Positions 1 through 7,442 of a stretch of DNA of 63,368 bases are shown here, in pieces. The stretch covers positions 1 to 63,368 of the forward strand of contig JAGXFN010000005.1 in assembly GCA_024637195.1 (NCBI GenBank). The letters run 5' to 3'. The notes under the pieces are model-generated. The model searched no databases. It saw only the letters and a program-made list of their open reading frames with translations, and was not told the origin of the DNA. Made by a program: the position numbers and the translations under genes. Source of the stretch: Arcobacter sp. GTDB taxonomy: Bacteria > Campylobacterota > Campylobacteria > Campylobacterales > Sulfurimonadaceae. Each line of letters starts with the position of its first letter. Position 1 is the first letter of the stretch.

Positions 1-96
1 ATGTTCTACAACTCCAAAAGACGACACAGTTATCTCGGATATATCTCGCCTAATGAGTTTGAAAAAAGATATAATTTGGAGGTTTCACAAAATTAG
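1..96 (+). CDS. IS3-family transposase (OrfB), C-terminal fragment
   Basis: The 31 residues before the TAG stop include YNSKRRHSYLGYISPNEFE, the very conserved end of the rve/DDE integrase core of IS3-family OrfB transposases. OrfB is made as an OrfAB fusion by programmed frameshifting and catalyses copy-out/paste-in transposition. Only the C-terminus is in the window, so it cannot be told whether the full gene is intact. The terminal inverted repeat follows within 40 bases, as expected for this family. Confidence 0.85.
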   Translation: MFYNSKRRHSYLGYISPNEFEKRYNLEVSQN

Positions 97-136
97 GTGT
101 TAGCCGAATAGATAAGTGTCTATGAAATTGGGGTCA
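1..136 (+). mobile_element. IS3-family insertion sequence, right end
   Basis: The window opens inside an insertion sequence. A transposase tail ends at 96 and the element appears to stop at 136 with a terminal repeat ending GGGGTCA, matching the TGA...TCA ends usual for the IS3 family. The boundary is supported independently: a minus-strand integrase reading frame runs open up to 137 and then hits a stop made by the first three bases of the IS end. The left part of the element lies outside the window, so the target duplication and the other inverted repeat cannot be checked. Confidence 0.8.
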
Positions 137-289
137 TTCCACTTCTATTGACATGATAGCCTGGAATTTGGACTTTTGCGACACTTGAAATCTGATTTCT
201 TGTATGTCTGGAAAGTAGGATTTTAAGTCTTGTGGAATTCTACGACGATAGTAGTGTTTTTTATTTCGTTCTAGGAGATATTTACCCAT
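137..289 (-). pseudogene. tyrosine integrase N-terminus, cut off by the IS
   Basis: The 51 codons from an ATG at 289 read MGKYLLERNKKHYYRRRIPQ at the start, the pattern of the DUF6538-type N-terminal domain of phage and island tyrosine recombinases (Y-L..R...YY.RRR.P.DL). The frame ends exactly at the IS boundary, where the IS end supplies a TGA at 134-136. The gene starts about 100 bases from the 3' end of tRNA-Glu and reads away from it, the usual geometry of an integrase next to its attachment site. The catalytic domain is missing here; it may survive on the far side of the IS, outside the window. The family call rests on a short stretch. Confidence 0.65.
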
Positions 290-387
290 AATTGAATCCT
301 GTTGTGGACCAAAATGTGTACCAAATGAGTATTACTTAATTCAATTTTTTAAGATAGTGGCTATTTTAGGGTGTTTTGAGTGAAAGT

Positions 388-462
388 TGGTGACCCCAAG
401 GAGATTTGAACTCCTATGGCATGGATGAAAACCATGAATCCTAACCATTAGATGATGGGGCC
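388..462 (-). tRNA. tRNA-Glu (anticodon TTC)
   Basis: The minus strand folds as a standard tRNA. The acceptor stem GGCCCCA pairs with TGGGGTC, with one G.T pair, the anticodon loop carries TTC, the T loop carries TTCAAAT, and CCA is encoded at the 3' end (388-390). Its 3' end faces a truncated integrase gene about 100 bases away, so it is the probable attachment site of the element to the left. Confidence 0.95.
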
Positions 463-490
463 ATTCATACAACTAAATTGTTGTGGCGGA

Positions 491-519
491 ATTATATTGT
501 TTAAATACTTAAGTATTTA
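491..519 (-). promoter_or_regulatory. tRNA-Glu promoter with 18-bp palindrome
   Basis: On the minus strand a TATAAT hexamer sits at 496-491, about 30 bases before the tRNA 5' end. Immediately upstream lies a perfect 18-bp palindrome, TAAATACTTAAGTATTTA (502-519), covering the spacer and -35 zone. No good -35 hexamer is visible, which is common in this phylum. The palindrome could be a protein site or simply AT-rich promoter DNA. Confidence 0.45.
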
Positions 520-565
520 TAAATCACTGTTTTTTAAAACAAGATGATTTATCACGGTTTTTATA

Positions 566-2365
566 ATGATTTTTGGTTATAATTACCGTATGAAACAACT
601 AAATTTATTTTACTCGACCCAAGAAGAATTAAAAGTGTTTATGCAGGCGAATGAGTTAAGCGGTCCACTCTTGGTGCAGCTCTTCTCCTGTGATAAGTTT
701 GACGCGCGCAGGATCTCGCATGAGATCCAGTCGATCAACAAAGACGCGAAGATCAGCGTGCTTATATCAAGCTCATTTGAGTGCGCAAGGATCCACTTTA
801 CCGTTCTTCCCAAGGAGGCGAATGTTGTGGCGCAGGTGCAGCCGCTGGACTTTGACTTTTTCCATTCAAGTCCGGTGGCTGTTTTCTACTATGGCCAGCA
901 TGGTGACAATTGGGTCATAACCGAAGTGTCACAATGCGTTTCGCAATGGGGGTATCTGCCGGCGTATTTTACAGAAAACGAGCAGGCAATCGAAAAGACC
1001 ATCCATGCGGATGACTTTACTCGTGTGCGAAACAGGCTTCTGCGGAGCATAGAGAATGGACTAAATACGCTCAACCAGCGGTTTCGTATCTATCAAGAGG
1101 ACGGAGCGGTTGCTTGGGTGTCTGACTATACTCAGATCATACGAAATCCTGCGGGTGAAGTGATTGAACTTATCTGCTACTGGGTGGACATCAGTCAGGA
1201 CAAAGAAAACGAAGTCCTGTATACCGAGATCATCAACGCGACTACCGAAGGGTTCTGGCTGCTAGACGCAAATCAAAAGATCATTGATGCCAACCGTGCA
1301 CTTTGCGTAATGCTAGGTGTTGAAAAAGACGAGCTCATCGGTAAAGAACCTTTTGCATTCATCGGTTCAGAAAACAGATCTGTCTGCCAGAAGCAAAAGG
1401 AGCTTTTACTCGATCCCTCAAGCCATGTTTATGAGATAGACTTGGTAGCAAAATCAGGCAAAACCTTGAACGTGATCGCCAGTTCAACAAGTATTTATGA
1501 CCAGCTTGGAAACCTTAAATCCTTTGCTTTCATTACGGATATATCAAAACAGAAACAGCTGGAAGAATACCTCAAAAAACAAAAAGAAAGCATCAGAAAT
1601 CTTAATAATGCTTTAGAAGCCAAGATCGCGCTTGAGGTCCAAAAAAACCGTGAAAAAGACCAGATGATGTACCAGCAGTCGCGTTTTGCCTCGATGGGAG
1701 AGATGATCGGAAACATTGCGCACCAATGGCGTCAACCGTTAAATATCATGGCCTTGATCATGCAAGACCTCTATATATCCTATCAGCTAGGTAATCTAAA
1801 CTCGCAAAAAGTGGAAGAATCCTATGTAAAAGCAAACAACACCCTTCAGCACATGTCGCAAACGATAGATGACTTTAGAAATTTCTTCATGCAAAAGAGC
1901 CGAGAAGATTCATTTAGTGTCAAGGAGGCCGTCAATTCAGTTTGTACGCTTTTGGGCAGTAACCTCGCTTTCAATCAGGTTGCATGCAAACTCGATGTAC
2001 GGTGCGACAGTGTTGTTAGCGGTGGCCTCAATGAGTTCAAACAGGTCTTGATCAACATCATAAACAATGCGCAAGAAGCGATACTTAGCAGCGCTGAAAA
2101 TAAAAAAGTGATCGAGATCGAGATCACACAAGAGAACCATAATGCGGTTGTCAGCGTTACGGATGCAGGCGGAGGAATTGCCGAAGACGTGATAAACAAG
2201 GTCTTTGATCCCTATTTTACAACGAAAGAAAAAACGCAGGGAACCGGACTGGGACTATACATGTCAAAACAGATTATTGAAAACTTGATGCTGGGCTCAT
2301 TGAGCGTAAGAAACTTTAAAGAAGGCGTGGAGTTTAGAATCACTTTGCCGTTAAAAAATAGTTAA
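566..2365 (+). CDS. PAS-domain sensor histidine kinase
   Basis: This is a cytoplasmic-looking two-component kinase of 599 residues with no clear membrane segment. The first 90 residues resemble a partial FIST-like sensory region. Two PAS domains follow at roughly 95-210 and 215-335, then a coiled linker, a HisKA region with the phospho-acceptor His at about 386 (IAHQWRQPLN, the HWRQPL box typical of Campylobacterota), and a HATPase domain with DAGGGI near 533 and TGLGL near 560. A second ATG at 590 is an alternative start; neither has a strong ribosome site. The convergent response regulator at 2416-2964 is a possible but unproven partner. The ligand is unknown. Confidence 0.88.
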   Translation: MIFGYNYRMKQLNLFYSTQEELKVFMQANELSGPLLVQLFSCDKFDARRISHEIQSINKDAKISVLISSSFECARIHFTVLPKEANVVAQVQPLDFDFFHSSPVAVFYYGQHGDNWVITEVSQCVSQWGYLPAYFTENEQAIEKTIHADDFTRVRNRLLRSIENGLNTLNQRFRIYQEDGAVAWVSDYTQIIRNPAGEVIELICYWVDISQDKENEVLYTEIINATTEGFWLLDANQKIIDANRALCVMLGVEKDELIGKEPFAFIGSENRSVCQKQKELLLDPSSHVYEIDLVAKSGKTLNVIASSTSIYDQLGNLKSFAFITDISKQKQLEEYLKKQKESIRNLNNALEAKIALEVQKNREKDQMMYQQSRFASMGEMIGNIAHQWRQPLNIMALIMQDLYISYQLGNLNSQKVEESYVKANNTLQHMSQTIDDFRNFFMQKSREDSFSVKEAVNSVCTLLGSNLAFNQVACKLDVRCDSVVSGGLNEFKQVLINIINNAQEAILSSAENKKVIEIEITQENHNAVVSVTDAGGGIAEDVINKVFDPYFTTKEKTQGTGLGLYMSKQIIENLMLGSLSVRNFKEGVEFRITLPLKNS

Positions 2366-2393
2366 ATGGGTGCTAGAAGAAGAGGGTACTAAA

Positions 2394-2417
2394 GCAGGGC
2401 AAGTGCGCCCTGTTTTT
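2394..2417 (+). terminator. rho-independent terminator of the kinase gene
   Basis: CAGGGC at 2395-2400 and GCCCTG at 2407-2412 form a hairpin with a six-base loop, followed by TTTTT. It ends the plus-strand kinase gene 30 bases after its stop. The T run overlaps the stop codon of the convergent regulator. Confidence 0.75.
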
Positions 2418-2964
2418 ATTCGTCGTAGAAGGCGCGAAGTGCGCGGATGATGACAGCATTTTTAGAGATGCTCTCAGTTTTTGCATTTTCATCAACAAGC
2501 TCGTACAGGTTCAGTGGAAGTGAGATAGAGAATGTTTTTGTCTCAATCTTTTTCTTTTTACTGATCAGTGCAGTTACGTTGCTGAGAAGCTCGATGATCT
2601 TTTTCGTATCGATCGGCTTTTGGATAAAGCTATTAACACCGATGTCAATTGACTCAGAGATCTTTTGAATATCATTGCTTGCTGAAATAACAATGATGAT
2701 TTGGTTCGGATCGATTTCGCGAAGTTTTCGAGAAAGCTCAATCCCGTCCATTTCCGGCATAACGATATCAACAAATACGATATCTGGTCTAAGACGATCA
2801 AACATCTCTAGTGCCTCTTTACCGTTAAAAGCAGATGAAACTTCTGAAAAGAAGTTCTTGAAGGTTGAACTTAAAAGTTCATTTGCAACACCCTCATCCT
2901 CAACTACCATTGCAGTGAGTTTTTTGGTTTGTTCTGTTAATTGGACTAAGTCTACGTTTGCCAT
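2416..2964 (-). CDS. response regulator, receiver plus RHH DNA-binding domain
   Basis: Residues 15-130 form a CheY-type receiver with the acidic pair E22/D23, phospho-acceptor D66 (VFVDIVMPEMDG), the Thr/Ser switch at S94 and the invariant Lys K116. After a KKKK linker, residues 143-182 look like a ribbon-helix-helix domain: a short strand TFSISLPLNL, then two helices ending ALRAFYDE. RHH output domains are rare in response regulators, where OmpR, NarL or Fis-type domains are usual. The start has a good ribosome site (AGGAG). It converges on the histidine kinase at 566-2365 and ends 51 bases from it, so pairing is plausible but inferred. Confidence 0.85.
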   Translation of the reverse strand: MANVDLVQLTEQTKKLTAMVVEDEGVANELLSSTFKNFFSEVSSAFNGKEALEMFDRLRPDIVFVDIVMPEMDGIELSRKLREIDPNQIIIVISASNDIQKISESIDIGVNSFIQKPIDTKKIIELLSNVTALISKKKKIETKTFSISLPLNLYELVDENAKTESISKNAVIIRALRAFYDE

Positions 2965-3133
2965 ATAAGCTCCTATAAAATCTATCTAATTTATTACACT
3001 TTGTCCACGTTTTTTTACATTAGGGGCAGTGAATCAAAGATTGCTATTCATGTAAAACTAAGTGATGTGATAAAACGTTTGTATTATATTCTGTTACAGC
3101 TTAAATTGCGGTAAATATATCACAATATATTGA

Positions 3134-3328
3134 TTATTCCTCTTTTTTAAACTGTTGCAGCCACTCTTGGTCATCAAGATGATGCTTCTTGCTCTCTATC
3201 AAAGAGGCTTTTATCCCTTCAAGATCACTCAGGGATAAAAACTCAAGTACGCTGGGGTTGATACTTGAAGAATCACCGTATTGGTTGACCAGTGCAACGA
3301 TCTCATTCAAAATCTCTTCTTTGCTCAT
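3134..3328 (-). CDS. small acidic protein coupled to citrate synthase
   Basis: This 64-residue protein has no family I recognise. It is helical, rich in Glu, Leu and Ser, with no signal or membrane segment. Its ATG overlaps the TGA of the citrate synthase gene (ATGA), so the two are translationally coupled and it is the second gene of the gltA transcript. The tight link suggests a role tied to citrate synthase or simply shared expression; nothing in the sequence decides this. Confidence 0.7.
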   Translation of the reverse strand: MSKEEILNEIVALVNQYGDSSSINPSVLEFLSLSDLEGIKASLIESKKHHLDDQEWLQQFKKEE

Positions 3329-4596
3329 TGTATCTCTTTCTTGTCCGGTCCCGTGTATCGCTGTCTGGGACGTGCTATTTTCATCTCTTTGTCATGTTTG
3401 AGTTCTATCCACTGAGTAATCCAGCCGACAGAACGTCCGATAACGAAGATTATCGTAAACATACTTTTGGGGATTTTAAGTGCGGTCAAAATCAGACCGG
3501 AGTAAAAATCTATGTTCGGATAGAGTTTTCGCTGAACAAAATATTCATCGCTTAAGGCGGCCTCTTCGATTTTCTTGGCTATTTCAAGAAGTTCGTTGTT
3601 TACGCCGAGTTCGTCTTTGAGTTCGTCAAGAAGAGTTTTGAGGATTTTTGCGCGCGGATCAAAGTTTTTGTAGACGCGGTGTCCAAATCCCATCAGCTTG
3701 AAGGGATCCTCCGGGTCTTTGGCCTTTTTAATAAACTCATCGACCCTGTCAAGACTTCCTATCATCTCCAACTGGGCGATCACCGACTCATTCGCTCCGC
3801 CGTGTGCGCGGCCCCAGAGAGCATTGATCCCGGCTGACATCGCTGCATAAGGATGCGCTCCGGTTGAGGCGACACTGCGCACTGTAGCGGTTGAGGCATT
3901 TTGCTCATGATCGGCATGCAGGGTAAATATCGTGTCAAGCGCCTTTATCTCAACGTCACGGATGGAGAGGTCTACCGAGGGGTAGGCGCGCATCATATAT
4001 AAAAAATTTTCTGTATAAGAACGCTCGATATCAGGATATATAAAAGGTATACCAAGGCTTCGGCGGTAGGAGAGGGCGGCCAGAGTAGGGATCTTGGCGA
4101 TGATACGACGCGCCATCACCTGGTACTCTTTTTCCGTACTGATGTTAAGGTGTTCATAATGAAAAGCCGAAAGGGCAGAGACGGCTGATGCCATCATCGC
4201 CATGGGATGCGCACTGTCCGGAAAAGCATAGAAAAGGTTTTTCAGACCTTCATGAACAAATGAACGCTTGCGTATTTCCACGTCAAAAGCCGCAAGCTCT
4301 GTACGTGAAGGAAGTTTCTTCATCAACAGAAGATAACATACGTCAAGATAGCTTTTCTTGGTTGCCAGATCACTGATGTCGTATCCACGGTAGCGCAGTT
4401 CGCCTTTTTCACCGTTGATGTAGGTGATGTCGGAGCTGCAGTTTGCGGTGGAGGTAAATCCAGGATCATACGTAAACATACCGGTTGTCTGATACAAAGA
4501 ACGTATATCAATCACATCTGGTCCGACGCTAGGCGTCAAGATCTCAAACTCATACTTTTTCCCGTCTCTGTTATCAATTAAACTTATCGTATCCAT
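3325..4596 (-). CDS. gltA: citrate synthase
   Basis: Citrate synthase condenses acetyl-CoA and oxaloacetate, the entry step of the TCA cycle. In autotrophic members of this phylum the cycle often runs in reverse, and citrate synthase then coexists with ATP citrate lyase. At 423 residues it has the length of the bacterial hexameric type. The catalytic residues are visible: H265 in GRAHGGANE, H306 in GFGHRVYKNFDPRA, and D363 in NIDFYSG. The HADHEQNAST motif is at 227-236. The start has GAGG a few bases upstream. A 64-residue gene overlaps its 3' end. Confidence 0.97.
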   Translation of the reverse strand: MDTISLIDNRDGKKYEFEILTPSVGPDVIDIRSLYQTTGMFTYDPGFTSTANCSSDITYINGEKGELRYRGYDISDLATKKSYLDVCYLLLMKKLPSRTELAAFDVEIRKRSFVHEGLKNLFYAFPDSAHPMAMMASAVSALSAFHYEHLNISTEKEYQVMARRIIAKIPTLAALSYRRSLGIPFIYPDIERSYTENFLYMMRAYPSVDLSIRDVEIKALDTIFTLHADHEQNASTATVRSVASTGAHPYAAMSAGINALWGRAHGGANESVIAQLEMIGSLDRVDEFIKKAKDPEDPFKLMGFGHRVYKNFDPRAKILKTLLDELKDELGVNNELLEIAKKIEEAALSDEYFVQRKLYPNIDFYSGLILTALKIPKSMFTIIFVIGRSVGWITQWIELKHDKEMKIARPRQRYTGPDKKEIQ

Positions 4597-4642
4597 GCTG
4601 ACCTCGATTTTAGGATTGGTGTTGTTACTATATGTTTTTTAG

Positions 4643-4661
4643 CTTTAATCCAGCATTAAAG
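4643..4661. promoter_or_regulatory. inverted repeat upstream of gltA
   Basis: CTTTAAT and ATTAAAG form a perfect 7-bp inverted repeat with a five-base spacer, just upstream of a TATAGT -10-like hexamer (minus strand, 4633-4628) for gltA. The position fits an operator for a dimeric regulator of citrate synthase. The regulator is not identifiable from the sequence. Confidence 0.35.
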
Positions 4662-4736
4662 AAGCCCTAGGAATAAAAAATAACCGATGCTTTAGCCTGT
4701 ACGGAGGCGGATAACTTTTTAAAGAGAATTTACATT

Positions 4737-4832
4737 ATGTTAACCAATAACAGTTATACGGGAATCCGTGCCAAGTTAAGTACACTGAACCATGAACAAG
4801 CTGAGTCTCAGCTCTTTTGTTTTACTATATAG
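4737..4832 (+). CDS. possible 31-residue peptide
   Basis: An ATG at 4737 opens a 31-codon frame beginning MLTNNSYTGIRAKLSTLNHE and ending at TAG 4830-4832, inside the palindrome that precedes the next gene. AAGAG lies about ten bases upstream as a weak ribosome site. Amino-acid use looks coding-like, but the length is short enough for chance. An AGCTG...CAGCT hairpin at about 4799-4813, followed by a T-rich run, lies within the 3' part of the frame. Confidence 0.25.
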   Translation: MLTNNSYTGIRAKLSTLNHEQAESQLFCFTI

Positions 4833-4845
4833 TAATTTATATAAT
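4817..4845 (+). promoter_or_regulatory. promoter with 14-bp palindromic operator
   Basis: A consensus -10 TATAAT lies at 4840-4845. A perfect palindrome, TTACTATATAGTAA (4822-4835), fills the spacer between it and the -35 zone. A repressor bound there would block polymerase. The gene downstream encodes a small RHH-like protein, so autorepression is a reasonable inference. The same half-sites recur, spaced apart, at 48559-48590. Confidence 0.5.
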
Positions 4846-4862
4846 GAAATTACGGAGAGACA

Positions 4863-5051
4863 ATGCAGCCAAAAGATGAAGTAACCCGATCATTAATCGT
4901 AGACAGACAGGTGTGGGACGAGTCGATGAAATACGCCCGAACACGATACAAGATGAGCCTTAGCAAAGTTGTGGACAAATTGCTGCAAGAGTGGCTGACC
5001 AAAGAAAAACGCCGCCCTCTTGAAAATGAAAACCAAGGCAGCTTCTTTTAG
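4863..5051 (+). CDS. small ribbon-helix-helix-like protein
   Basis: This 62-residue protein reads like a CopG/MetJ-type RHH DNA-binding protein: a short N-terminal strand (VTRSLIVDRQVWDE), a helix containing MKYARTRYKMS, and a second helix SLSKVVDKLLQEWL. The tail is polar and probably disordered. A strong GGAGAG ribosome site is four bases before the ATG. It stands alone, with a palindromic operator in its own promoter, which suggests an autoregulated repressor. No toxin gene adjoins it, so an antitoxin role is not supported. Confidence 0.65.
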   Translation: MQPKDEVTRSLIVDRQVWDESMKYARTRYKMSLSKVVDKLLQEWLTKEKRRPLENENQGSFF

Positions 5052-5138
5052 AAGCGGAAAGCACGTTTAGTGCGTTTGGTTTCTTTAGAAAACCAGGGAA
5101 TTTTTTTAAACTTCTTTGAAGCGAAGAGTTCAGCTTTT

Positions 5139-5651
5139 CTAGCTTTCTGCTGCGTCCCCTGCTTCTTGGTTCAATAAGGCCTCATGTTCCGTTAAAATGT
5201 CCATCATCTTCTGTTTGCGCATCTTTTTGGCAAAGGTGTAGGCTGTAAAACCGCTGGCATCGCGTGCACGAAGATCGGGATTTTTTTCCAAAAGGAGCTT
5301 GAGTATCTCATACCGGTTATAGCAGACAGCGCCCATAAGGGGTGTGAAACCGCTCTTGCGCTCCGTTTCGCTGACGTTGACTCCTGCTTCAATCAGTCTG
5401 CTTACCAGAGCGTAATTATTGTAGGCTATAGCAAAATCAAGCATGCTTACGCCCTCTTCATCACAGTGATGAATATCTGCTCCGCCGCTGATAAGAAGGT
5501 CGATGATCTCCTCATCACATCGCATTTTTATTGCCAGGGCTAAAATGCTTTCGTCGTGTTCGTTGCACGCGTCAAGGTTTCCGCCGGACTTTATCTGCTT
5601 CTTGATGCCGATAAAGTCATTTTCTTCCAAAAGTTTTGTCCACGCCTGCAT
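5139..5651 (-). CDS. ankyrin repeat protein
   Basis: This protein of 170 residues is built almost entirely of ankyrin repeats, about four: around 15-45, 46-80 (DEEIIDLLISGGADIHHCDE), 81-115 (NYALVSRLIEAGVNVSE) and 116-150 (GFTPLMGAVCYNRYEILKLLLE). There is no signal peptide or membrane segment, so it should act in the cytoplasm as a protein-binding scaffold. It has no operon partner: both neighbours are on the other strand. The binding partner is unknown. Confidence 0.88.
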   Translation of the reverse strand: MQAWTKLLEENDFIGIKKQIKSGGNLDACNEHDESILALAIKMRCDEEIIDLLISGGADIHHCDEEGVSMLDFAIAYNNYALVSRLIEAGVNVSETERKSGFTPLMGAVCYNRYEILKLLLEKNPDLRARDASGFTAYTFAKKMRKQKMMDILTEHEALLNQEAGDAAES

Positions 5652-5800
5652 TGAAGTGCCTAATAAATTTTTAGCAAGTATAACAAGAAAAACTTTGTCT
5701 GTGCGCTAAAGCAAGCGACTTGCCTGAGATATGATGGTTAAGTTTAAGCTAGTGGCCCTTATGGTATTATTCGCAAAACCTACTAAAGAGAGTCAAACTT

Positions 5801-6991
5801 ATGATTGAAACGACAGAAGAATTTAAAGCATTTGTTGAAAAAGCCAAATCAGCCCCGAACTATAAAGATCCGATAGCCTTCGGCATCTGCCGCGTTGACC
5901 TTAGCCAGCTAAGTAATGATAAAGTTTTGCAGGCGACCTACCCGCTCATCAACTGGAACGAGAACTTTGGCAGCGCCGCTGTTTTTATTGAAGCGCTCAA
6001 AGCAGGCGGTATTGAAATCGACAATACCCAAAGCGAAGTCAGCTGCAACATCACCTTTGATTTTGTAAAACGCTGTATCGAGATCTTCAATCCTTATCTT
6101 GCTGAAGCGGTCGGTGATGCGCACAGAAATGTACAGGTCATCATTCAGCTTTTTCAACTGCTTGAGGATGAAGGGATGAGAGAGGGCGAGTTCCGCCTTG
6201 TGTTCTTGTTTGAAGATGCACCCTGCGTCAGTGTTGAAGCAACTTATCTGAAACTCTACGCGCTCTCGCAAGCTAAGGTAGCCATCAGAGGCATCAATCT
6301 AAACGGTGCCTTTGGCGCTCTTCCTAATGTCGCATGGCAGGGAAATACGCCAATAGATCTTGAATATTTACGCGCAAATGAGATTGAACTCAAGCTGCGC
6401 AATGAGTTTCCAAAGATCGATTTTGTAGATAAGTTTCCGCGTTTCTTACAGCACATCATACCTGCCGACAACACACGTATACTTGAGGCGGCGAAGGTGC
6501 GTTTTGGCGCGCAGCTTCATCCGGGAACAACAGTGATGCCGGGCGCATCTTATATCAATTTCAATGCGGGAACTACCGGTGTGAGCATGGTCGAAGGTCG
6601 TATCTCAAGTTCTGCTATCGTCGGTGACGGTTCAGATGTCGGCGGCGGCGCTTCTATTCTCGGTGTACTTAGCGGCACCGACGGAAATCCTATCTCTGTT
6701 GGCAAAAACTCACTTTTGGGAGCTAACTCTACCTGCGGCATTCCTCTGGGTGACGCTTGTATTATTGACGCGGGACTGGCTATTTTGGAGGGGACAAAGG
6801 TCTCTATAGCAGCAGAACAGCTTGAAAAGATCAACGAAGCCAACCCTGATAAAGCACTGAGCGGAAACGTCTTTAAAGGAAAAGAGCTTGCCGGTCTCAA
6901 CGGTCTTCATTTCCGTCAAGACTCTACAAACGGGGCTATCATCGCACGCCGAAGTACACGCGAGGTGAAGCTCAACGCTGAACTTCATTAA
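5801..6991 (+). CDS. dapD: tetrahydrodipicolinate N-succinyltransferase
   Basis: DapD transfers a succinyl group from succinyl-CoA to tetrahydrodipicolinate in lysine and meso-diaminopimelate synthesis, so it feeds peptidoglycan. At 396 residues it belongs to the long form found in Campylobacterota, with an extended N-terminal half before the left-handed beta-helix. The hexapeptide-like helix is visible from about 225 to 340 (GTTVMPGASYINFNAG, SSSAIVGDGSDVGGGAS, GKNSLLGANSTCGIPLGD). A TATTAT -10-like box precedes it by 30 bases and AGAGAG serves as ribosome site. It is a single-gene unit closed by a terminator. Confidence 0.95.
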   Translation: MIETTEEFKAFVEKAKSAPNYKDPIAFGICRVDLSQLSNDKVLQATYPLINWNENFGSAAVFIEALKAGGIEIDNTQSEVSCNITFDFVKRCIEIFNPYLAEAVGDAHRNVQVIIQLFQLLEDEGMREGEFRLVFLFEDAPCVSVEATYLKLYALSQAKVAIRGINLNGAFGALPNVAWQGNTPIDLEYLRANEIELKLRNEFPKIDFVDKFPRFLQHIIPADNTRILEAAKVRFGAQLHPGTTVMPGASYINFNAGTTGVSMVEGRISSSAIVGDGSDVGGGASILGVLSGTDGNPISVGKNSLLGANSTCGIPLGDACIIDAGLAILEGTKVSIAAEQLEKINEANPDKALSGNVFKGKELAGLNGLHFRQDSTNGAIIARRSTREVKLNAELH

Positions 6992-7002
6992 GCTTTATAA
7001 GG

Positions 7003-7035
7003 CCCTTTCGCGCCGATGGCGCGTCGGGTTTTTTT
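7003..7035 (+). terminator. dapD terminator
   Basis: CGCGCC (7009-7014) and GGCGCG (7018-7023) pair around a GAT loop. The stem is extended by partly paired CCCTTT/TCGGG flanks and followed by a run of seven T. It lies 11 bases after the dapD stop. Confidence 0.85.
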
Positions 7036-7115
7036 GTGAGCTGCAGCTACTTTAACTTTATATTCTTACATCTTTTTCAGCTATCTTCTTATATTATTAT
7101 TACAAAGGATATCAT

Positions 7116-7424
7116 ATGGTAAATTTTTCTTCAAATGTCTCATCTCTTATCGCTCATCAAAACTTCAACAATGCCAGTGCGCATAATATTGCCAATGTCA
7201 ACACAGATGGTTTTGTTCCGACACGGACCACACTTAACGAAACAGCAGGCGGAGTACGCGCTGATTTTCAAAAATCCGACAATAATGGCTCAGCATTGAG
7301 CCAGACCGATTTGGCAAAAGAGATGACGGATCAGATCATCTCGCAAAATGGGCATGGATTTCAAGCCACTGCCATACGCACCAAAGACGAGATGCTCGGT
7401 TCTCTTTTAGATATGCTTGTCTGA
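7116..7424 (+). CDS. minimal flagellar rod-like protein
   Basis: This 102-residue protein keeps only the two ends of the flagellar rod/hook family. The N-terminal motif is SSLIAHQNFNNASAHNIANVNTDGF (split as family residues ..A..N.AN.NT.GF) and the C-terminal helix is DLAKEMTDQIISQNGHGFQATAIRTKDEMLG, matching Flg_bbr_C. FlgB, FlgC, FlgG and FlgE all carry a middle domain or longer linker between these ends; here it is nearly absent. AAAGGAT is the ribosome site. It lies away from the flgF-flgG pair and is probably an accessory rod or adaptor subunit. The exact role is not known to me. Confidence 0.8.
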   Translation: MVNFSSNVSSLIAHQNFNNASAHNIANVNTDGFVPTRTTLNETAGGVRADFQKSDNNGSALSQTDLAKEMTDQIISQNGHGFQATAIRTKDEMLGSLLDMLV

Positions 7425-7442
7425 TAAAGCCTCTTTCGGGCT

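Noticed and set aside
4737..4830. Possible riboswitch-like leader (GGGAATCCGTGCC region) before the RHH-like gene
   Set aside because: The pieces resembling a cobalamin box are too degenerate, and no core pseudoknot or gene context supports it.
4863..5051. Toxin-antitoxin pair built on the RHH-like protein
   Set aside because: No small toxin-like gene lies on either side in the same direction.
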